Below are positions 1-11,237 of a stretch of DNA of 64,000 bases, one piece after another. Numbering within the stretch: position 1 is the first letter of the stretch; each line of letters opens with the position of its first letter. The position numbers were made by a program, and so were the translations under genes. Source of the DNA: Ctena decussata (Eukaryota > Mollusca > Bivalvia > Lucinida > Lucinidae). The stretch covers positions 96,146,979 to 96,210,978 of the forward strand of contig OZ022501.1 of NCBI GenBank assembly GCA_963989385.1, written 5' to 3'. The notes beneath the pieces are model-generated. The model saw only the letters and a list, made by a program, of their open reading frames with translations. It ran no database searches and was not told the origin of the DNA.

Positions 1-1640
1 TTCTGTTATCGCACTAAGTCTGCTGCGGCCGCTGCTAAAGTTGGACTATGCACCTTAAAGTCTCCATAGTACTTTCTACTCACAGTGATAGAACGTCTAA
101 ATCAACCTTCACGTTTGGTGATAAATGAGAATTTGGGTTTATGAGCATATATATTGAATCACATAACTGTTGCAAAGAGTAAGGGAAACAATGTGTTTCG
201 ATAACCAAATTTACTGCTACAGATGCGGATTTCCATATTCAACTTTTTCAATGTCTCTAATCCTCAAAAAAGGCTGAAATAATAATAATAAAAAATGATG
301 GGAAAACAGCTCCACAAAGTACTAGTTCCCGTCGAACTATGCAATATTATGAAAAAGCGCGCCAGGTTTGTACGCTGTATTTTTACCGTTTATTGGAAGA
401 TCATTTTAGTTGCAAGTTTATAGTACCCGAACGATTTTAAATGAAACTTAACAATGTTTTATTTGTTTAAACTATATAAGGGTCATGTACAAAAATGAAT
501 CTTTAGTAAGAAGCTTGCAGCGATAACTCACAATAAAAGATTACACAAATAAAGGGTCTTTAAGTTACTTACTGATCAGCTGACATTGTCAACTGGTCAG
601 CCAAAAATAAATCATGAAAGGAACGTTCTGTGGTCAGTGAAAATATTTCAAGGATTTGTATCAGGTGTTCTTTATTAAGAATAAATCTTGAAAGGTCTTC
701 AGGAAGCAAGGCAGACATTACAGAAACGGGTAGGCCTAAAAGAGACTTGATTTCATTGAGTCAGTTCAAGTGCAGTAATTTACTGTTGCAACACTGCCAA
801 TGTCCCCCTAGCCGCCCCCCCCGGCTTCAGCGGCATTATTTTCGAACTGACTCAGAATGAGCCCAATGATTCCATTATGTAATATTCACTATGCATGGTG
901 AAGTATGGTGACACTTTTTATATGGCTGCCACACTGCACTTAACATTAGTTGCACTGAACTTCAATTTAACCGTTTTCTAGCTGTCAAATGACCACCCTA
1001 AAGGAATGGAAAAAAACATGATCTGCGTTATTATAGTAAACCCGGGGATACGTTTCTAAGTACGGTGGTTGTGGGAAGGGGGAGGAGGGGGATGGTTGTG
1101 GTCGGGCTATGGTGCCCGGTAAATTTCAGTGCCGAGGCGTCCAACTATTGTATATGGATAATAGTAGAGTAAGAGTCTACTGTGTTTGCAGTAGATGTGG
1201 GTTGGGTAATTTGGATATTTCTTCTCTCGCCTGTCATATCTTTTCTTTCTCTCCCTCTCTGGGAGACAGCTCGACACAAATTGAAATACTGTTTCAAAGA
1301 GTTGTTAAACCCCATCCTACCAACAAATTAACCAAGTACGGGGAGACTGATGCTTTATGTTATTTGCTATTTATTACTGTCCCGAATGATCAAAGAACTG
1401 TTCTTTACTCATGTATTGCACCACATAAACACGCTTGGATGAGCTATATATTTTACAAGAATATGTTATATTTACTGACAGATGTGCGTGATATTTTGCA
1501 ATATAAGCATATCTTACAGATGTATTTAATTTCACGAATGAGGTAGTGACTTGTATCTGTTGCGAGAGGTGGTAAGCGAGACGTGCATTTCGGGCTTTAC
1601 CTTCTTTTTCATAGAAATGCAGATTTTACAGAAAGTTTGA
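1..1640. other. No recognised gene
   Basis: I see no recognisable coding domain or repeat structure here. A 145-codon open frame at 1109-1546 (+) resembles nothing I know and has no signal peptide or domain motif. A short C-rich run sits near 810-822. AT-rich intergenic DNA is the likeliest reading. Confidence 0.5.
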
Positions 1641-1649
1641 CCAACAAAA

Positions 1650-2240
1650 AAGCCACCAAATTACCTTGGAAACAAGTGAATCAAATAAAATGCGAGCAAA
1701 TGTTCCAGCTTTAACTAGGTACTGAGGCACACACTAGATCATTTGGGAATTTGCTTTATCCTCTTTTCTCGTAATGTCATCTCTTTCAGTTTGGCCGGCA
1801 AACACTGTTTTCGTGGCCATTTCGGACAAGTAAATGGCATCCTGGTTACCATGGAAACAGCTGAACCACTAAATAATGCTTGCAAATTGTAAAACTTGTA
1901 TAACTGAATTGTGTTAAACTACCTTTAGGATTTGTGACTGTTTCTATTTTTTTTATTTTGCATTTGATATCTTTTTATCATGGAAACTCCGTGTTAGCGG
2001 CCATTTTGAACAAGAAAATGGCCGCCTCATTACCATGGAAACAAACTCACAAATAAAAAATGTTAGTAAATGGTGCATCTTTTATAATTGCTTCATACAT
2101 TGTATCATTTATGAGTGTTCTTTATCATATTCTGTCGTTTTGTCATTATTCGCTTCATATAAAACTCCGATTTCGCTGCCATTTTGAACCAGAAATTGAC
2201 AGCCTGGTTACCATGGAAACGAGTGAACCACTCAAAAATA
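1650..2240. repeat. Degenerate tandem repeat, about 4 units of 180-190 bp
   Basis: A block containing 'TTACCATGGAAAC' or a close variant recurs near 1667, 1848, 2030 and 2207. It is preceded in each unit by a 'GGCCATTT'-type segment and followed by an A-rich stretch. Units are well diverged. The 62-codon frame at 2060-2248 is only a product of this repeat. The repeat family is unknown to me. Confidence 0.6.
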
Positions 2241-2613
2241 TTTGCTGAAGTTGCCACCCCTATTACTGCATCATACAGTGTATATGAATAAGACTATAAG
2301 TAAAAGACTTAAATCCTTGCCCCAATTTATGCTTAATGAATGTGAAATTCGGTGCCATCAGCCCGTATACTGAATACATTGGAGCATGATTACAAAATTG
2401 GTCACAATGGCTTGTCTAAAACATGTCATAACTTTTGAACCAAGCACCCTATTCTAATAATATACATATCATTTTAGAGGAAATTGAATATGCTTTCTCA
2501 TAAAATAGGTAAAAATAAGTAAATTTGCATTTTTAAAAAACACCTGAAGCCCCTACCTATATTAGTATTACCTTACCTGATTTCCCAAATAAAAGCACCG
2601 CAGGCACTGCATG

Positions 2614-3870
2614 ATACCCCGCCACTGCTGTGCATCCTAACTTATTTTTTGAGATATATAATAGCTAAAGAGCCACAGAACTGAGATAGACAGAGATATG
2701 ATGTCCTTACTGTAAATAAATATTAATATAAACCACCCAACAACGTGGAGCATTCTGACCAGTGTAGATTTAGATCAGGCTGTAAAGCATTTCTTTGAGC
2801 TGAGAGACTCTGTTTCCTATTCTATGGTGTTAAACATATCAGTGAAGTTTCATTCAGATATTCCATATAGTATAGAAACTACAAGTCAAAAAACATTTTT
2901 CAGATCTATCAAGGGGGAATACACATTAACTGGAAAGGTAAGAGTGATGGTTCTTTGTCACAATATGTAACCTTTGATGTGAAACATACCTATGAAGTTT
3001 CGTTCAGATATTCCATATAGTAAAGGAACTACAGATAAAAAAACGTTTTTCAGATCAATCAAGGGCGGATAACTCACAAACGGGAAAGATCAGAGTGACA
3101 GTTCCTAGTCACTATATGAAGCCTTTGATGTGAAACATATCTGTGAAGTTTTATTCAGATATTCCATATAGAAAGGGAACTACAGGTCAAAAACCATTTT
3201 TCGGACCTATCAAGGGCAGATAACTCATGAACTGGAAAGGTAAGAGTGATGGTTCTTTGTCACAGTATGTAACCTTTGATGTGAAACATATCTGTAAAGT
3301 TTCATTTAAATATTCCACATAGTAAAGGAACTACGGGTAAAAAACATTTTTTAATTCAATCAAGGGCGGATAACTCACAAACGGGAAAGGTAAGAGTGAC
3401 GGTTCTTAGTCACAATATGTTACCTTTGATGTGAAACATATCTGTGCAGTTATATTCAGATATTCCATATAGTAAAGGAACAATAGGTCAAAAACCTTTT
3501 TTCAGACCTATCAAGGGCGGATAACTCACAAACTGGGAAGGTCAGAGTGACGGTCCTTAGTCACAATATGTAACCTTTGATGTGCAACATATCTGTGAAG
3601 TTTCATTCAGATATCATGAACAGTAAAGGAATAACAGGCCAGAAAGCATTTTTCCAATACGAAAAAGGGCAGTAACTCCGTTAAAAATGGACGGATTTTG
3701 CCCATTAACAATCCCATACCACTCATCGCCGATAACAATATGTATGCAAAATTTGAAAAAATTCCATGAATAAATACTCAAGTTATCGATCGGAAATGGT
3801 GAGCACGGACGGACGGACGGACACCGAAAGGTATAACATAATACCCCGCCACTAAAGTGTGGCGGGGTAT
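2614..3870. mobile_element. Non-autonomous TIR element with tandem-repeat core
   Basis: The left end has ATACCCCGCCACT at 2614-2626. The right end (3841-3870) is a hairpin of ATACCCCGCCAC, TAAA and GTGTGGCGGGGTAT, so the outer sequence is an inverted copy of the left end. The core (about 2830-3690) consists of ~150-bp direct repeats. The right part holds a GACGGACGGACGGACA run (3812-3827). There is no ORF of note. This looks like the tandem-repeat-cored elements common in molluscs, sometimes compared with 'pearl'/Helitron-like non-autonomous elements; I cannot assign a superfamily. Confidence 0.65.
2830..3690. repeat. About 5.5 tandem copies of a ~150-bp unit
   Basis: The phrase 'GAAGTTTCATTCAGATATTCC' or a variant recurs near 2844, 2994, 3145, 3295, 3446 and 3597, giving a period of 150-151 bp. 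Each unit also carries an 'ATCAAGGGCGGATAACTCAC'-like segment and a 'GTCACAATATG' segment. Confidence 0.85.
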
Positions 3871-3969
3871 AATAATTACATCAGGCCGAAACACTCACCC
3901 CTAAAATCGGGCAGAAGCAACCCACCTTTGAAAACAGGACCAACTAGAGCAAGTGAGCAGGGGCTCACG

Positions 3970-4959
3970 TATACCCCCGGCCATGGCCACCGCCTAATAA
4001 AACCACGTTTAATACAAAGCTTTAAAACAAATGTTAACAGACAGACAGACAGGTGGACAATTTACAACAAACCCACTGAAAGGCCTATACACAAAAGCCA
4101 AAAGGTTCCATTTAAATTTGCATAAGCAAAAAAAATACAAATTTAACACAAAGTTTCAACACAAATTTACAAAAATTTCTATGTCTAAGGCCTTAACCTT
4201 AAGTCAGCAGCAATATCCAGATGATGTAAACTAATCAGTTTCAACCTATAAGTAAACCTAGTAGCATAATAAAAGGTTCCATTGAAGTATATTCAAACTA
4301 TAAGCAAAATGTATGAATTAACATAAAACTTTAACGCAAAGAGTACACAAATTTGAAAGTCTGTGACCTTGACATTAGGTCAGCAGCAGCATCTAGATGA
4401 TGTCAACTAATCTGTTTCAACCTAGAAGTACACCTAGTAGCATTGCAAAAAGTTATATTCAAGTATATTTGTTTATTAGCATAAAATATAACTTAACAAA
4501 AAACTTTAACACAAATGGTAAACAAATTTCTAAGTCTGTGACCTTGACCTTAAATCAGCAGCAGCATCCAGATGATGCAAACTAATATGTGTATATCATG
4601 TACTAACACTAAGCACATATGAACGAGTTACAATTCAGTCTTTCAGAAAAACAGAGCAAAAGCAGAAACTTAACGCAAAACTTTAACGCAGCTATTGTAC
4701 AAATTTCAAAGTCTGTGACCTTGACCTTAGGCCAGCAGCAGCATCTAGATGATGCAAATTATTAAGGTTCCATCCTCTACTAAAATAATAAGCATCTCTG
4801 AACAAGTTCCGGTTAACAGAAGCAAAATAAAAAACTTAATACAAAACTTTAACGCAAATGTTAGATAACGTACGGACGGACGGACAGAGAAAGACGGACG
4901 AACGGACGGAAAGACAAAAACTATATACCCATCGACATACTTCGTATGCCGGGGGTATA
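3970..4959. mobile_element. Second TIR element with tandem-repeat core
   Basis: Perfect 11-bp inverted ends: TATACCCCCGG at 3970-3980 and CCGGGGGTATA at 4949-4959. Four core units of roughly 170-185 bp each carry 'GTCTGTGACCTTGACCTTA' and 'CAGCAGCAGCATCTAGATGATG' variants, near 4172, 4357, 4527 and 4709. A GGACGGACGGACAGAG run precedes the right end. Its build parallels the 2614-3870 element but the termini differ. Small frames inside (4031, 4397, 4745) are not genes. Confidence 0.65.
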
Positions 4960-5049
4960 AACAACACCCCCCAAACTGAGCCGAAATGACCAACTCTTGA
5001 TATTGGGCCAAAATGATCCAGGCCGAAACAATCTGACCGAAAGGAAATA

Positions 5050-5660
5050 GGACTGAAATGAATTAGGGACATAACGGACAACGGACATAACGGACCACGC
5101 TTGGGACTAAACGGACCACGTTCAGGACGGAACAGACCACGTTCAGGACAAAACAGACCACGTTTAAGGTCAAATCGGACCACGTTCAGACCTTCCGTTA
5201 ACCTTGAGAAAGCATGTTTTATTTTAGTTGCAATACTAATAAAGAAATTTGCATGCTTAAAAGATAAAAAAAACTTACCATTAAATAAATTAGATAGTTG
5301 CGACATTATAATTCTTATCTCATGCTTGGTATTTGCCATGTCTTAAATGTATTGTAGTACTTGTTAAGTTGGTAAATAGCTATTCATAGCTAATGTTTTA
5401 ATGTTTGTAACCCTCCGACTATAAATAAAGTTTGTATAGTATTGTATTGACAACCAAAGATAGTTGAGATCATGAACAGTAGCCAAATAATTGTGACCAT
5501 TTAACATTGTCTTTGGTAATTATATACTCCTTAATCTTTTAATTGGCACCAATTAATGGTCTGGTTTGTCTTCTAGCGTCCGTCTGGTCCTGAAACGTGG
5601 TCCGTTTTGTCATAACCGTGGTCCACTTTGTCTGGTCCGTTTTGTCCACATACATGTGAT
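5050..5660. repeat. Foldback MITE made of CGGACCACGTTCAGGAC-type units
   Basis: The left part (about 5060-5200) repeats CGGACCACGTTCAGGACAAAA about five times. The right part (about 5570-5650) holds the reverse complement, e.g. 'CCTGAAACGTGGTCCGTTTT'. Together they form an inverted pair about 600 bp across. The open frames over it are low-complexity artefacts of the repeat. Confidence 0.55.
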
Positions 5661-8600
5661 GTCTCCCGGATCATCCGGGAGCCTCCCGGAAATGGAGCCC
5701 ATCTCCCGCGCTCCCGGAAAGTATTCAGAATCTCCCGGATGCTGAATTTTCCTGTCATAATATTTTTCTGAACCGTCCATTTTGCGGTAACCACTTACCC
5801 GGCGGCTGTCAAAAGGATTAACTGTCCGTGACCTAATTACCTAACAGGGTGCAATATAGGACGTGTCATTCCGAGGGGTATTCCCTGATCAAACGCAGCG
5901 AGGTGTTAAATTGGCTAGCGCACCAGTAAAGGTACCTGTTCTAACTGTAATAGCAGATAACTTTTACCGAGAGCAAATGCCTTTTATTACGCCACAGCTT
6001 TATGCATCGGTCATTTGGACGGACACACGGCGCCAAGTGTGTGCAACTATGGTTACGTACCGTTGAGCCACTTGGGTAACGTCGATAATAGAATTGAACT
6101 GAACTGAACTGAAAGCATCGGTCACTGTTTATGTCATTGATCAATTTGCACGAATGCAATAGATGAAAGTGCCGCCAATCGACAATGATTCGATATCGAT
6201 TTTTTCAGTAAACATGTCAGATACGTAATGTACAGTCATTATAAATATCGATCATGCAAAATTTGCGCAGGCTGATCAGATCATACTTTCATGAAATCAT
6301 CACGGGTGCCAGCAATTTTTTTTGTTTTATTTAAGTCGGTTCGTACACTTTAAGAATAGTTTCCCGCGTTTTTCTATCCAGTTTCCGCCGATTCAGATGC
6401 ATCGTATGTGAAATGAGAACCAGTGTGAATTTATAAATAAAATATGGGAAATCCGCGATCTTCAGCATCTGACTGAGACAGAAATATGCCATTCTACAAG
6501 TTTACTGACCCAAATATGCAGCTATATTTTTTCTTTATCTAATATTCAACGCAAATAGACAGCTCTAATGACAGGTATGTTCATTAAAGTGTAGAATATA
6601 ACTCGGTTTTGAGATAAACAGATTTGAGTTTTTAACAAGTATCAGCTTTCATCAAAATAACTGGAGCAAATCGGACCCATCATCCAAGATGCAATTTTGG
6701 ATGTTTATATTGAGGGTTAGGGAAAAGTGGGGAGGGATGATGGTTTGAGAATGCCAGATAATCAGACTGTTTATTTTTTTTATTTTTTTTTTTTGCAATT
6801 TAGCAATGGAATGGTCAGCACTAACTGAACAGTACTGTTGAATTACACTATAAATTAAACTTAGGATGGTAGTGTTACTGCACTGAAATGGCATACTTTT
6901 GAGGTTATATTTGAAGTATTGGGTAACTCAAAAGTAAAGAAGTTAAACAAATTTGCAACTGTACTTTAGTTCATGTTGTTTTATTTTAAAACAAGAACCC
7001 CCACCACCAAAACAAAACAAAAAAGAAAAAAAAACAAAAAAAAAAAAACAGTGAAGTACTCGAAACAACGCGTCAAAGTTGCCGTCAAAAAGTCTCCCTG
7101 ATAGGGAACTCAATCTCCCTGAAATGAAATCCAGATCTCCCACATGGTCCTCAAGAGTTCATCACATGTATGTGTCCATGGTCTGTTTTGTCCGAGTACC
7201 ACTGAAACGACCTGGATGCGTAAAGCTGGGTCCCAATTCTCATTTTAACAAGTTGATCATTATATGCTTTTCGACCACTTTGCATCCTCCATATGTATAG
7301 TAGTAATATCACTACCTTAGTCACTGGACACGTGCCTTTGAAGGCTAAGGTAGTAGTATTATTTCTACCATATGAATTGCCGACAAATAAGTGATTGAAC
7401 CCATTGTATGAAGAACGGCTGTAAATATTCACTGAATAAAGTGCATACAAGGGGGTAGTTCTATAACATAAAACTTGCCACTCTCTTATTTAATATTTCA
7501 TTTTATTATTCCTATTTTTATTCTGACATTTTCATTTCTACTTTCATTTTCATTTCTTGGAGAGTGACGTTTTATCTACCATCTACTTGAAACCAGAGCA
7601 AACACTTTTGATCAAGTCTGGAGAAAATAACAGCTGAATAATAAAGATCAATCTATAAGCTGTTAATTATCATTAAACTTCAATGATTTGAACCACTTTG
7701 TCAGATTGATCTGGATTCTTTTGTTAGGGTTTTTCACTTTCCACTGGCATTCATTTTGTTTGTCAAAAGTCGGTAAATACAAAAATGATGATTTTGAACG
7801 AAATTAACAAATACAATAAAAACAGTCTGTAGAGACACCTAACAATGTAATATGAAGTACAAATATGTATTTTTGCGGAAAGAAACATTAAATATGTGAG
7901 ATGTAGTTGTTTTACGCACATATATTCAAAGGGAAGAAATATTCTAATCAAATCTATATCAATTTTATTTCGCCAAAGAAAAAAATTCTTGCTTTAGGTA
8001 TCTGTTGCATTGTGGGATTTGTTTGGATTACAGGCCATTGCCAGTTACGGGAAATCTCATTTCTGATGATTTTAATCTTTATTTCTCATAATTTACAAGT
8101 TAACAGTTCGTGGTAAGTTGATAATTGGTATGTCTCTGAACAGGTTTAACATGTTTTAAATACAAGCAGGTCTGTTTGGCTTGTTAAAGGCGATTTTTCC
8201 CCACGACATCAACTGATGGTTAAAGATGCAAATGCAAAACCTCAATGGTAGATGAGAGATCGGGTATTCAATGAAAGTAAAAATGTAAATATCAGCATAA
8301 AAACATAAAATATGGACATCAGAATACCCGATATCTCATATTATGTGAGTAACAAGGGGGGTAATAAAATATAGCATCTGTCATGGAATATATGATTATC
8401 CATATTCATGATGCAATGGTTGGTTTATGTGGTTTGTTTTATGGCAGACATGCATTGGCATTCCCCACCCACTACTTTTTCATATGGTGTTGATTATCTT
8501 GATACACGACAAGCAAATCTACCTGTTCCAACATCGATAATATACGTAGCACATGAAATGATACTGATAAGTGTATCGTAAGGGCTGAATCTATTCATGA

Positions 8601-8810
8601 CTTATGATTTATAACGCACGAATATACAGGACTTTAATAAAAGCATGATTTGTTTTTATTTTGAATTTGGCGGATGCAGAATTACTTCCGGTGTATTAAA
8701 AACCAACACATAATAAGAGCACGTTCGGCATAATCACAAGAGTTACTCAGTGCACAGGCGCTTGAAGTTCCGACCGTGAACTACTTCAAAATGTCAAAAA
8801 TCGGAAAGAC
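5661..8810. other. No recognised gene; simple repeats and small inverted repeats
   Basis: This stretch holds a 'CTCCCGG'-rich segment (5660-5740), a (GAACT)n run near 6092-6112, a T-run near 6774-6793 and an A-rich run near 7014-7051. A short inverted repeat (GAGATCGGGTATTC near 8249, GAATACCCGATATCTC near 8322) is also visible. I can support no gene. Confidence 0.5.
7290..7374. repeat. Hairpin-forming inverted repeat
   Basis: CACTACCTTAG on the left arm faces CTAAGGTAGTAG on the right, and the similarity continues outwards to CATATG at both outer ends. It is a small palindromic MITE-like sequence of 85 bp. No function is visible. Confidence 0.5.
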
Positions 8811-8932
8811 CATTATTGTACAGTGTTGCATTGGACACTTTGGATGACAAGATTTAGAAATATTTCTAAGCTAGAACTTCAAGCTCCTGTGTATTATTGT
8901 ACAGTGTTGCATTGGACACTTGTGGATGACAA
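8811..8932. repeat. Direct duplication of a ~41-bp segment
   Basis: 'TTGTACAGTGTTGCATTGG' and neighbouring bases occur twice, at about 8812-8850 and 8893-8932. The spacer carries 'AGAAATATTTCTAAGCTAGA', which recurs at 26115-26134, so this segment is dispersed. Confidence 0.75.
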
Positions 8933-8960
8933 GGTTCAGAAACGGTCCTACTAAAGACAG

Positions 8961-9165
8961 AATCAGAATCAGAATCAGAATTGTTTACTGGTGATACGTC
9001 CAAAGACAATCATTCACCAGGACCTGTGAATCAGGGAAGCTAGTCCCTAGCCCTTATAAGAGAAGTAAACTTAGTAACTGAATCCTCTGCACACTCAGCA
9101 GCAGAAATAAGTGAATCTTCCAGGAAATTCCAATCTCTAATAGTCTGGGGGAAGAAACTGGACTT
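8961..9165 (-). pseudogene. 5'-truncated LINE: RT C-terminus and 3' tail
   Basis: On the minus strand 9165 to 9040 encodes a CR1-like RT C-terminus ('SSFFPQTIRDWN' then an AED...KFTSL stretch) ending in TAG. A short 3' UTR follows, then a tandem (ATTCTG)n tail at about 8961-8985. Such microsatellite tails are typical of CR1/L2-type LINEs. The 5' part is absent and the LTR begins where the homology stops. Confidence 0.8.
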
Positions 9166-9553
9166 GTCACAGGGTATGATAAGAGTGAAAGTTAATTTTT
9201 GTTTGTTTCATTTCATTTCCCTATATCCTATATTTCCTATACACTTTATCCAATGCCGAGGTCCGTTAAACCATGTCGCGTTCGTTAACACATTGCCTTC
9301 GTTTTAGTTCTAGCATACAAGTAGGTAGTTAGACGTACAGGTTAGTGTACAGTGATTAACCTATTCACACAGCGCTAACAAATATTCATGACTTCAACGG
9401 TTCATTGCATTTACATTAGAAACGTCATTGTGAACTGTTGTTCTCAATATTTACTTGTATTGTTTCATTCTCAATATATTTATATAATATATTGCAGGAA
9501 TGTTAGTTGGGAACGTCTGTAATAGCAGAGACGCTCAATTAAAACCCCTGACA
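9165..9553 (+). mobile_element. LTR (solo or 5' LTR), 389 bp
   Basis: The segment starts TGTCACAGGG and ends CCCCTGACA, i.e. TG...CA, and is followed directly by a primer-binding-site-like sequence. An inverted copy lacking the last ~45 bp lies at 20204-20547 with only about three visible mismatches. In that copy the start lies directly beside a polypurine tract, which fixes the LTR 5' boundary independently. No direct second copy lies downstream in this orientation, so the element is rearranged or this is a solo LTR with leader. Confidence 0.75.
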
Positions 9554-9570
9554 AATTGGTGGCCAGTGTG
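9554..9570 (+). other. Primer-binding-site-like sequence
   Basis: AATTGGTGGCCAGTGTG follows the LTR end. TGGTGGCCAGTG resembles TGGTAGCCAGCG in the palindrome at 21682 and has the TGG start that pairs with the tRNA CCA end. I do not assign the primer tRNA. Confidence 0.55.
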
Positions 9571-9691
9571 GGTCCACGGCTAGGGCCGCGAGCATCAAAA
9601 AGTGCATGTCTCGTTGGTTCTTCCGTGGTACCGGGTAGATTCGGGGACGAATCTAATTAAGCAGGGGGAAAATGTCAAAGGTCGACCAAGT

Positions 9692-9764
9692 GGCTCGGTA
9701 GCTTAGTTGGCAGAGTGCTCGCACGGTAAGCGAGAGGCCCTGGGTTCGAGTCCCGGTCGGGCCA
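9692..9764 (+). tRNA. tRNA-Thr(GGT)-like sequence, copy 1 (probably a SINE head)
   Basis: A full 73-nt cloverleaf can be drawn: acceptor GGCTCGG/TCGGGCC, a D arm, anticodon arm CTCGC-ACGGTAA-GCGAG, a 5-nt variable loop and T arm CTGGG-TTCGAGT-CCCGG. The anticodon would be GGT. Position 33 is C rather than the near-universal U, so a functional tRNA is doubtful. A T6 run (Pol III terminator-like) follows at 9768. It lies in a ~150-bp tandemly repeated unit beside an LTR leader, which favours a SINE or tRNA pseudogene. Confidence 0.55.
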
Positions 9765-9842
9765 CGATTTTTTCCTCTGAATGTGCAGAGGATTTCCTCT
9801 GAATGTGCAGAGCAGGGGGAAAATGTCAAAGGTCGACCAAGT

Positions 9843-9915
9843 GGCTCGGTAGCTCAGTTGGCACAGTGCTCGCACGGTAAGCGAGAGGCCCTGGGTTCGA
9901 GTCCCGGTCGGGCCA
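9843..9915 (+). tRNA. tRNA-Thr(GGT)-like sequence, copy 2
   Basis: It repeats copy 1 with about two changes (GCTCAGTTGGCACAGT in the D arm), spaced 151 bp away in a tandem unit that includes the 5' flank 'GGGGGAAAATGTCAAAGG'. The same C33 defect is present, and a T6 run follows. Confidence 0.55.
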
Positions 9916-9983
9916 CGATTTTTTCCTCTGAGTGTGCAGAGGATTTCCTTTTTTTAAAACCCCTGACAAATTGGTGGCCAGTG

Positions 9984-10297
9984 AGCACATATCAACTTTC
10001 GGCAGCCATGATGAATGGAACATCTCATGTATGCGGATCGCCGGCCAGCTGACCTTCTTCTGACGTCACTGATTTGAAACCGGAACTCCTTGTGTTTATT
10101 TACACCAGCACGTGCATCAATATTTATTTAGTGGGCCCACGACTTCTTGTGACATTGACTGCGACCAGTAGAACTGATTCGTTTTCAAAAGAACAGGAAC
10201 ATCTCTCAAGATCGCGTGTGAGTGACGTTGTCTGCAATCCGTGTATTGAATATGGATTATAGCATATAAACTGTGTACATAAACTTTGTGATTGTGA
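9984..10297. other. No gene; leader-like sequence of unknown origin
   Basis: It lies between the second primer-site copy and the 5-kb transposon. It may continue across the transposon into 15343 onward, because the 8-bp duplication flanks the insertion. I see no domain or RNA. Confidence 0.4.
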
Positions 10298-10690
10298 TTC
10301 ATTAGGGGCCTGTATAAAATGCAGCTTTTTATGCAGCTGTATAAATTATATAGGAAAAACGCAGCCACTATAGAAATGTTAGGGAATGCAGCCAATATAG
10401 ACATAGTAGGAAAATGTGTTAATAGGCCTTTTGTTGGTTGTAATGACTGCAGATATTGTCAAAAAGTGTAGAACTTTGCATAAGGGGGAAAATGGAGTTG
10501 ATATTGTTTTAAGCAATTTGTTTTTGTCACATAATATACAAAATCTTCTTCTTCTTTATCTTCTTCTTCTTCTTTTTTTTTCATGGCATATGGTAAGAAT
10601 GTAGATCTATGTGAGTGTTTGTGTGTATCATACTGTATGTTTAAATTTGTATTTGTTTCTTGTAAATTGTTACATGTATGTTAGTTGCCC

Positions 10691-11237
10691 TTAAAGGTAG
10701 ATTCCTGTACTTTGGAATGCATCATAATTTTGATGAACTTTCACCCAAGTTGTTGGAAAGCACTTATAAAAGGGAATTAATAAGTTTCACTAAAAAGTGT
10801 AAATCAAAAAAATATTAGAAAAGTTGTTTTGCAAGGGATTTCCTAACTCTGCTTCGCACACCAGTTAGCGCTATTTTTAGTTCGCGCCAAAAATAGATAA
10901 CGCAGCTGAAGTCATGCTGCATTGCATTTTGGGATAGTTTTAACCCATCCGCCCTGCCAGGACCTCTAGAGGAGCTCACGTCAAGGGGAAATTGACCTTT
11001 GGAGAATGGCATCAGAAATCGCACACTTATAGACATAATAAACAAAGGTATTTTTAGAACTGGAATTCCAATGAAAGAAAATAAAGCAAAAGGGACAACG
11101 ACTATTTTCTTCAACATCTGACGAGTTTCTCAGTAGCAACTAATTCAGAAAAATAAGAGAATTCAATACTGCTCAGAAAAAGACGAAATTATTTTGTGGA
11201 CATAATTGACATCGCTAGCCCAGGAACCTACCTTTAA
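10691..11237. mobile_element. MITE with TTAA ends (piggyBac-like)
   Basis: TTAAAGGTAGATTCCTG at 10691-10707 faces CAGGAACCTACCTTTAA at 11221-11237. Stripping TTAA at both ends leaves AGGTAGRTTCCTG inverted repeats, so TTAA may be the duplicated target as in piggyBac. It is nested inside the 5-kb transposon. The 100-codon minus-strand frame at 10815-11117 has no recognisable domain. Confidence 0.65.

Larger units (their letters stand above)
9541..9983. repeat. 28-bp direct repeat of LTR end plus primer site flanking a tRNA-like insert
   Basis: The same 28 bases (AAAACCCCTGACAAATTGG and the following GTGGCCAGTG) occur at 9541-9568 and 9956-9983. Between them are a leader fragment and two tRNA-like copies. 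This is either a local duplication during reverse transcription or an unusually long insertion-site duplication. Confidence 0.75.

Noticed and set aside
1109..1546. 145-codon plus ORF as a possible host gene
   Set aside because: No recognisable domain, no splice or promoter context, and composition like the surrounding DNA.
11112..11150. CTGACGA...GAAA as a third hammerhead
   Set aside because: The core words are too far apart and no helix II or helix I pairing exists.
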